Source: Pseudo-nitzschia pungens (lineage: Eukaryota > Bacillariophyta > Bacillariophyceae > Bacillariales > Bacillariaceae). From it: DNA of 64,000 bases. The notes below the pieces were generated by a model, which saw nothing but the letters and a program-made list of their open reading frames with translations, searched no databases and had not been told where the DNA came from. The stretch is taken from NCBI GenBank assembly GCA_037355855.1, contig CM074766.1, forward strand, positions 2,418,001 to 2,482,000, given 5' to 3'. The stretch's first letter is position 1. Every line of letters starts with the position of its first letter. The position numbers and the translations under genes were made by a program. Positions 57,780-64,000 of the stretch are shown here, one piece after another.

Positions 57780-58709
57780 GGCCGGACAAGATGCTTCGGC
57801 TCCTTAGGACTGAAGGGCTCGGGGGGAGGCCTCATTCCCCCCACGACAAGTGTCAACGCTTGTTGGGCGTCTAGGGAGCCCATCCCAATCCCTAGGTCGA
57901 TTTCGGCGCTTCCGGGTAATGCGCTTCGATCCAGTTCCCAGCATGGACATCAGTGTCGGTTCAATGTTTATCTTCTGGCGGATTAACTCCCACACAGGTG
58001 AATGATTCTCCATGACTCCGGGAAATGAAGTGTTCGAGGGGGGGGACTTATTGTCTAAGATTCTATGGAATCTTTCAGTGTTTTGCTTTCCTGTCTCTGG
58101 GTCATCAGTCACCCAGATTACCAAAAGGTTCTGAAGTTTCCAAGCTTGGCAACTTGGAAACCACAGAGAGTGGATAGGATATGCAGAATATGCGCCACGA
58201 AACTCTATCTTGTTGTTGAGGCTAGTACCCCAATAAAAGATATCCGGTCGGTAGTCTACTCGTGATCTGTATACCCAGGGTCAGAAGCAGCCTACTGCAT
58301 GTCGAGAATTCGGCACCACTAGGCAGAGAGACAGAAGAGTTTGCATGCTTCTGGAAACAGAAAACGGTCATTTTATTTAACCCTTGAAAAGGGGTTAATT
58401 CCGTTATCTAAGCCCCTGGGTCATTCCCTACCCCCTTCGTATACTGGGGACATTAAACCCCTTATCACCAATTAACAAATTTATTTTGAGTCACTCCAAG
58501 ATCGTCTGACACTCTGCCACTTGGAACATAGTAAACCCTTACTGTACAAGTAAATCTTACTTTATCGTACGTGTCACCTTTTATCAGACTTTGCAGTAAG
58601 AAGAACAATACCGGTACAGCAATTTGAAATTCATCCCACTTCGATTGCACTGGCCTGCGTCACATGCAGAACTGCAACAGAGCACGACGAATGAGATCGA
58701 AAGAGTAGA
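57780..58709. other. 3' region of the YR retrotransposon and intergenic spacer
   Basis: It contains several small inverted repeats: AAGATTC with GAATCTT (about 58057-58075), GTTTCCAAG with CTTGGAAAC (about 58136-58161) and TTAACCC with GGGTTAA (about 58378-58399). A 106-codon antisense frame at 58124-57804 has protein-like composition but no recognised domain. The right terminus of the element must lie here. After about 58450 the DNA is the upstream region of the PECR-like gene. Confidence 0.5.
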
Positions 58710-59606
58710 ATGAAAGAAATTGCCCCTTCGAACTGGAGAACCTGTTTCCGGGATGATCTCTTCAGGAACAAAGTAGCTCTCGTCACGGGCGGTGGAACGG
58801 GAATCGGTAGATCGATCGCAACCGAGTTGGCTCTTCTCGGTGCAACCGTTGTCATCGCCAGCCGCAACAAGGAGAAGTGTGAATCAGCGGCAAGAGAGAT
58901 GAATGGCGTGGTGAGTTCGACCTCTTCGGCCGGCGGTCGTGTAGTGGTCGGGCCTTCCACGAACATTCGAAAGGAAGAAGAAATCCAGAAATTGGTCGAA
59001 CACATTGTGGAAACGTACGGCGCACTGAACATGCTCGTGAACAATTCCGGTGGCCAGTACATCCAAGAGAGTGCCGAGATCAGTCGCCGGGGATTTGCCG
59101 CCGTGGTGGAAACAAACCTGCAGGGAACATTCCTGATGATGCGGGAGGCATACAACCAATACATGAGGGACAACGGAGGATCGATCGTCAACATCACGAT
59201 CGGAAATCGCAACGGAATGCCCGGAATGATGCACTCGGCGGCGGCTCGTGCCGGGATCGAGAACATGACGGCTTCGCTCTGCACGGAATGGATCGAGAGC
59301 GGGGTCCGGATCAATTGCGTGCGTCCCGGCATCATCTTCACCGAGTCCGGGTTCGAGAACTACGGTCCCGCAGGAGAATACTTCATCGGAAAGATCACGA
59401 AATCGCTGCCGGCGAGACGACTGGGATCCGCCGAGGAAGTCAGCAGCGCCGTGACCTGGTTGTTGTGCGATGGCGCATCCTATGTGACCGGCAGCACTAT
59501 TTGCGTGGATGGTGGTGGATCCTATGTCGCCCTTCCATTGATTGATATAGAAGACAAAGCAAACCTTCCGGTGTACGGGGCACTGGATGCGAGAGCAAAA
59601 CTGTGA
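58710..59606 (+). CDS. PECR: Peroxisomal trans-2-enoyl-CoA reductase-like SDR
   Basis: Single exon, 298 residues. The short-chain dehydrogenase fold is clear: nucleotide-binding TGGGTGIGR near residue 27, NNSGGQYIQ in the NNAG position, and INCVRPGIIFTESGFENYG. As in PECR proteins, the usual Tyr-x-x-x-Lys is replaced by His-x-x-x-Arg in HSAAARAG. IASRNKEKCESAA and the C-terminal IPA/LPARRLGSAEEVSSAV segment also match PECR. The protein ends in Ala-Lys-Leu, a PTS1 peroxisome signal. PECR reduces trans-2-enoyl-CoA with NADPH, in chain elongation or in supporting beta-oxidation of odd substrates. A 2,4-dienoyl-CoA reductase is the main alternative. It is convergent with the next gene. Confidence 0.88.
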   Translation: MKEIAPSNWRTCFRDDLFRNKVALVTGGGTGIGRSIATELALLGATVVIASRNKEKCESAAREMNGVVSSTSSAGGRVVVGPSTNIRKEEEIQKLVEHIVETYGALNMLVNNSGGQYIQESAEISRRGFAAVVETNLQGTFLMMREAYNQYMRDNGGSIVNITIGNRNGMPGMMHSAAARAGIENMTASLCTEWIESGVRINCVRPGIIFTESGFENYGPAGEYFIGKITKSLPARRLGSAEEVSSAVTWLLCDGASYVTGSTICVDGGGSYVALPLIDIEDKANLPVYGALDARAKL

Positions 59607-59790
59607 CAACACGGAAGATGAAGAAAAAATCAAAGATAACAGTAGGAAACAGAAAGTCTTACTCGATTTGACAACACAAAATATTACGACAAGAATCTAG
59701 TGAACCGGATCGTCTCCGGAATTGATTGCTGCTACTAGCTGGTTGACGACGTGTGCATCAACAACAATCCAAAAGTTGTCGTCCTTGGCC

Positions 59791-60965
59791 TCAGTCGGTT
59801 TTCGACGATCTTGCTCGAATGTACTCATAATTGTAGCTCTTTCCGGTCTTCGGATCGAGCTGTGCCTTCGGATTGACGCGGTCGTTGGGATTGTAGGGTC
59901 GATACGATCCGAACAAATAATCCCAAAACATGGTGTATTGTCCGTAGTTGCTCTGCGGAATGCGGTGGTGCACGTCGTGGGCCTTGGAATCGTAAATTGT
60001 CACGCCGAACACCGAAACGCTGAGATCGAAACGGGTGTGGTTCAATCCGGCGAGGACTCCGCCCAGCGCCAGGAACAAGAGAGCGCCAGCAATGTGGATT
60101 CGCATGTTCAGGACCCGGCAACACAGAAAAATTGTCCACAGATGGTTGTATTCCCCCAGTGTAAACTCGACCGGATGTACGTTGACGGCATCGTCGGTGG
60201 CCCGGCTCGGTGCCTTCTGGTGGTGGTGGTGTTTGTGGATCAGGGGGTACACCGCCTGCAGGTGGAGAAATCCGTGCAGGAGAGTGTAGAAAAAGTCGTA
60301 GACAATGTACAAGATTGGCAGGGGCAGCAGAACCGTCTTGAGAGTGCAGTCCCCGTCCTCGAACGTCCACAACACATTCGATTCGTGAAAGCAATATCGC
60401 AGCAAAAGATAGAGGAAGGGTCCCGTCTGCGCCTTGGATATACCGATAAACAGTCGATCCTTCGGACTCAGATCATCGAGATGTTTCCCCCGAACCGGAA
60501 TGGTTTTCGCATTGACCCAATCTGCATGGACATGGATCGATGGCGCGTTGCGTTTTTGCAGAGGAGAGAACGATCGTCACAAAATGTTGGTAAGAAAAGA
60601 ACACGCCTCGGATGGATCGATCCATCCAAACCGTCAATTGTCACGGCAATCCCGACACAGCAACTCTCCAACCGTCGGCGTGCCGTACCTCCGAAATTAT
60701 TGCATATAAAATTGAGCAACTCCAGGGCCGCCATGATCAGTGCCACAAACAGAACCTTGTCCATCGTGCTCCAATTTACGGGTCCGGAAGTAATCCGCGT
60801 CCAGGCATCCATAGCATTCGTCGCGGAGGGTTCGAACTCGGTATCCCCGATTGCCGCCGCTGCCTCGGCGTAAAAATGCAAGACGCAAAGCCCCGTTGCA
60901 AACACGATGTTGACGAGTGGCAAGGTCCAGCAGATGGTCGGACTGCCGCTGTGTTTGGGACTCAT
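59791..60965 (-). CDS. Membrane fatty acid hydroxylase / sterol desaturase superfamily
   Basis: Joined exons 60965-60689 and 60521-59791 (335 residues); the 167-bp intron has GTACGG and CATGCAG ends and the join restores NNFGDWVNAKTIPVRG. Four to five hydrophobic segments are present. The three diiron His boxes are HGFLH (near residue 173), HKHHHH (188) and HDVHH (272), with extra His in NHTRFD. The superfamily includes C-4 sterol methyl oxidase, C-5 sterol desaturase and sphingolipid or alkane hydroxylases; I cannot tell which. The ATG at 60965 is used because the open frame upstream has only a GTG. A downstream KxK-like ER signal is not evident. It converges on the PECR-like gene with 184 bp between, so a lipid link is possible but unproven. 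Confidence 0.88.
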
Positions 60966-61663
60966 TGTTGTTTGGTTGGTTGGCTTCTGTTCCGTTCCGT
61001 TCCCTCTTGATTTCACGCGCTTATTTCTCTCTGCTATGTCTTCTTTCGATGATCACCGGATTTCCATCGATGATTGCCGTTGATTGATAGCTAAGCTAGA
61101 CAGAACGCACCGCGATTTCGGTTCTGTGTCCCTCGTACCGGGTGGGGTGCGATGGGGGCTGTTTGCAGTGAGGAAAGAATGACACGAGTTTGCAGTCGTA
61201 CCGACACCGAAGCCACAGCAAGGTTTACGAATAACCTTACCAGTAAGTTACTACGAAGTAAGGTCTTAACTTACTAGATGCGGTTAAATTTAACCTCTAC
61301 CTCAACGAGTGAACGGAGAATTTTTTCTTTCGAGAAAATGAAAATGGCAGTTGCCAGCTCATGTCAAGGGAAATTGAAATTATTTTTGGCATATGATTGA
61401 TTCGACTGAATCAATCAATCATCCTCAGTTGTACGACTCCTTGGACTGAATCCCAGTGGATTCAATCAAAACAACATCATCTATCGATTGCCCGGCTCCT
61501 CTTGCCCTCTGCATAATGTTAATTAAGGTTAACTTACCGCATCCCGCCTCCCACCAAAACCGCAATCCGCAATCAACCGAATAGCGACAACTCGGACACG
61601 GGTGTCACTAACAAGCACCGTACAAACGGAACGACCCTTTCATCCCCACCACGCTCCACCGAT
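60966..61663. promoter_or_regulatory. Divergent promoter region between the hydroxylase and SKI2 genes
   Basis: Contains the upstream regions of both divergent genes. A near-palindrome GATTGATTCGACTGAATCAA lies at about 61394-61413, with related TGAATC/GATTCA copies to 61470. It could be a regulatory site, but no factor can be named. Confidence 0.45.
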
Positions 61664-64000
61664 ATGAGCGGCTTTACTCTAGACGGCCTCAAGGCGATTC
61701 TGAAAGAACAGAAAGAACAAGAGGAAAAGGAAGCGGCCGCCCTGCGTTCCGCCGACGATGCGTTCGTCACGGAGGAAGCTATTCACGCATTTTACCGGGA
61801 GCACGGGATATTGGGTGGCCCCGTAAAGGGGATCTGGAAGCGAGAGATTCCCGACAACCTCTACCGCTGCCCACTGTCCGAGCCCACGACAACCCTGGTG
61901 CAATGGGATTCCTTGCCAAGATCCATTCAAAACCGGTACGAACAGCCCCCGGAAAGCGACGATTCGAACGGGGGAGGCGTCCTGGAGGTACGCCGCAGCG
62001 ATTTGTTGTCGGAGGAGATGCTCCGCGAGGAAGGCGCGGTGGGCAACGGCAACGACAACGACAACGACAATGACAACACCAAGGGCAAGGGCAGCGGCAG
62101 CGGCAACGCGCACCTCCAATCGCTCACCCGTGGATTGCAGCGCCGTCCCCTGGGAGGAAATCTGACCAACAAACTGACCGAATACACCCGTGGAAAAACC
62201 GGGCAGGCCAAGCCCTTCACCCCGGGCGGTCTGGATGCCGAGGAACTGGCACCGCGCGACTCCTCGGGGGATGGAAACACCGACGGAGACGTCAACCCGT
62301 ATCTGACTCCCGAGGCAATCGAACGGTCGCTTCGGGTTCTGCGCCAGGGATCCAAGGCATCGTGGAGGGATGGCAGTCTGATCACGTGTCCCCCGGGCGT
62401 CGATTTCACGGTGGGGCTTTCCTACAATGATATCTACGGTGATGATGATGATGACGACGACGACAAAGCCGAGGAACGGAAAGACGACGGAATCGGCGAA
62501 ATCGATGCCTCCCGCCCCGGGGCAGGCTACGACCCGGAGAACAGTTATTCGGCGGAGCAAAGTGCCAATGGGAGCAACCCGAGGGTTGCAGGTGCTACCA
62601 CCCGGGCGGTTCAATGGGATCAGAGCTTTTTGGACGACGATTCGTTGTTTGGAAGCAGCGTTAGTGACAGCGACAGCGACAGCGACAGCGAAAGTGGTAG
62701 CGAATCGGACAGCGACGACAAGGAAGAGACGAGCAGTGCTGCTGCCGACGGTGAGGACGGGAGTGATAGCGAGAACAACGAAGAGAAACTCGAAAGCAAT
62801 ACCGCCGACTCACCAGCAGACGATAACGCTCAAGGTTTCGACGAAGAGGTTGACCAGCTGCTAACCGAGCTCAACCGGGCAGAGTCACACACGAAACAAG
62901 AAATCATCAAAAAGGACAAGAACAGTGATCTCGACGATGGGACAGCAAACAACACGCTCCGGCTGATGGAGCGACAGGCAAAATTGCAAACCGACACGAC
63001 ACGAAAGTCGTGGGCCAGCACTGCCCTGCTGCCCATCGATGATTTTCACTCCTACATCCCGAATCCGGCCATGAGGTATCCGTTTACCCTGGACACCTTT
63101 CAACAACAGGCGGTGGCCCGCCTGGAACGAAACGAATCCGTGTTTGTGGCGGCCCACACATCGGCGGGAAAAACGGTCGTCGCCGAATACGCCGTGGCCC
63201 TGGCCAAACAACGGGGCACGCGCTGTATCTACACTTCACCGGTAAGGATTTGTTTTCGACGCGGCGACGACAAAAGTTTGCGACAACCCCGCGCTTGCTT
63301 TGAAATACAATGCGCCATTTTCTCATCAAAGTGTTCCTTTCTACGTGCTCGGGTGACTTCTGCTTTTTTTTTTTCGTTCCAAAATCAGATCAAGGCCCTG
63401 AGCAACCAGAAATTTCGAGATTTCTCGTTGAAGTATGGGTCCGAAAATGTTGGGCTAATTACGGGTGATTTGGTATGTTCGACTTGTTTTGTTACCGCAC
63501 CTCGTTTCGTCAAACCGAAATCAATGGTACATCCGTCTTTTCGTGTTGACCTCATTCTGTTCGGTTCCGCACTTATTTCTGTATCGATTTATAGCAAGTG
63601 AATGCTGATGATTCGACCTGCCTGATCATGACGACAGAAATTCTGCGAAGTATGCTTTACAGAGGTGCCGATCTTATTCGAGACATTGAGTTTGTTGTTT
63701 TTGATGAAGTTCACTACGTAAATGATTCTGAACGTGGAGTTGTTTGGGAGGAAGTAATCATCATGTTGCCTGCTTATGTCAACCTCATCTTTTTGAGTGC
63801 AACAACACCCAACACGTTTGAATTCAGTGATTGGATCGGAAGGACGAAACGGAGACCGGTTTATGTCATCAAAACCGATTACCGTCCGGTTCCCCTGTCC
63901 CACTTCCTCTGGGCCAATCTGAAGCTTCACAAAATCAAGGAAGGAAAGAGCGGCTTTCTTGACAAAGGCCACCAGGAAGCAAGCAAGGCTTTGCGACCAA
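61664..64000 (+). CDS. SKI2: SKI2-type exosome helicase (SKIV2L), 5' part
   Basis: Joined exons 61664-63241, 63389-63472 and 63595 onward, cut by the window end; introns are 147 and 122 bp with in-phase joins. SKI2 is the RNA helicase of the cytoplasmic SKI complex that feeds mRNA to the exosome. Visible: a helical start, a conserved [16 protein letters not shown] segment, then long Asp/Ser/Asn-rich linkers ([17 protein letters not shown]), then the core. Core motifs are [16 protein letters not shown], Walker [46 protein letters not shown] in [13 protein letters not shown], and [21 protein letters not shown] is characteristic of SKI2 and MTR4. The acidic N-terminal linker and the sequence after SAT ([13 protein letters not shown]) favour SKI2 over MTR4. 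The RecA2, arch and C-terminal domains are outside the window. Confidence 0.9.

Larger units (their letters stand above)
50100..58450 (+). mobile_element. Tyrosine-recombinase (DIRS/Ngaro/PAT-type) retrotransposon
   Basis: Three long + strand ORFs lie in order: gag-like (50546-52576), RT plus RNase H (52577-56377) and zinc-finger plus tyrosine recombinase (56226-57779). An RT with YVDD, an RNase H ending SDGLSRGD and a recombinase instead of a DDE integrase define the YR retrotransposon order. All frames are open, so the copy may be recent. I could not define the termini. No long terminal repeats are seen, as expected, since this order uses inverted or split direct repeats. The outer limits given are approximate, set by changes in sequence character. 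Confidence 0.85.

Noticed and set aside
50467..58100. Inverted match AGACAGGAAAGC (about 50467) and GCTTTCCTGTCT (about 58084) as YR element termini
   Set aside because: Only 12 exact bases, inside the likely element rather than at clear edges; too short to define the terminal repeats.

Overview
The window looks like nuclear DNA of a diatom, most likely a raphid pennate; the genus cannot be fixed from sequence alone. The reasons are compact genes with short GT-AG introns (69-208 bp, one exception), Asp/Ser/Lys-rich linkers in housekeeping proteins, GTAGTA/TACGAAGTA-type low-complexity DNA between genes, and several transposable elements. Exon joins were read by eye from splice consensus, reading phase and protein-family similarity; no search was run.

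Layout. 1-4386: a two-gene Tc1/mariner-IS630-type DNA transposon with long imperfect terminal inverted repeats (TIRs). It carries a DD34E transposase (+) and a Cys-rich partner protein of unknown role (-). 5.9-36.5 kb: a gene-dense housekeeping block with ROK1/DDX52 RNA helicase, VPS53 (GARP complex), a 1731-residue HAT/TPR-repeat protein, DBP9/DDX56 RNA helicase, a protein with a possible RRM-like domain, an unrecognised Lys-tailed protein, symplekin (mRNA 3'-end processing) and a 2321-residue disordered protein with a possible PH-like C-terminus. 36.5-41 kb: repeat-rich DNA without convincing genes. 41-49 kb: a secreted trypsin-like protease, a beta-rich protein perhaps related to TRAPP subunits, and a heat-shock-factor-type transcription factor whose DNA-binding domain is split by a 1072-bp intron. 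49.8-50.04 kb: a near-perfect hairpin that looks like a miniature inverted-repeat element. About 50.1-58.5 kb: a tyrosine-recombinase retrotransposon of the DIRS/Ngaro/PAT type. 58.7-64 kb: a peroxisomal short-chain reductase (PECR-like), a three-His-box membrane oxygenase, and the 5' part of SKI2 helicase, cut by the window edge.

The most unusual system is the retrotransposon. Its gag-like and reverse-transcriptase ORFs are in the same frame, separated by one UGA codon in the context UGA-CUAG, a known leaky-stop context. The pol frame has no ATG for about 518 codons after that stop, and a small stem-loop lies 15 nt downstream. This arrangement points to stop-codon readthrough. The recombinase ORF then overlaps the end of pol in another frame and also lacks an early ATG, so a second unconventional expression step seems needed. 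The next most interesting feature is the DNA transposon, whose two TIRs each run up to the start codon of one of its two convergent genes, so the TIRs could act as paired promoters.
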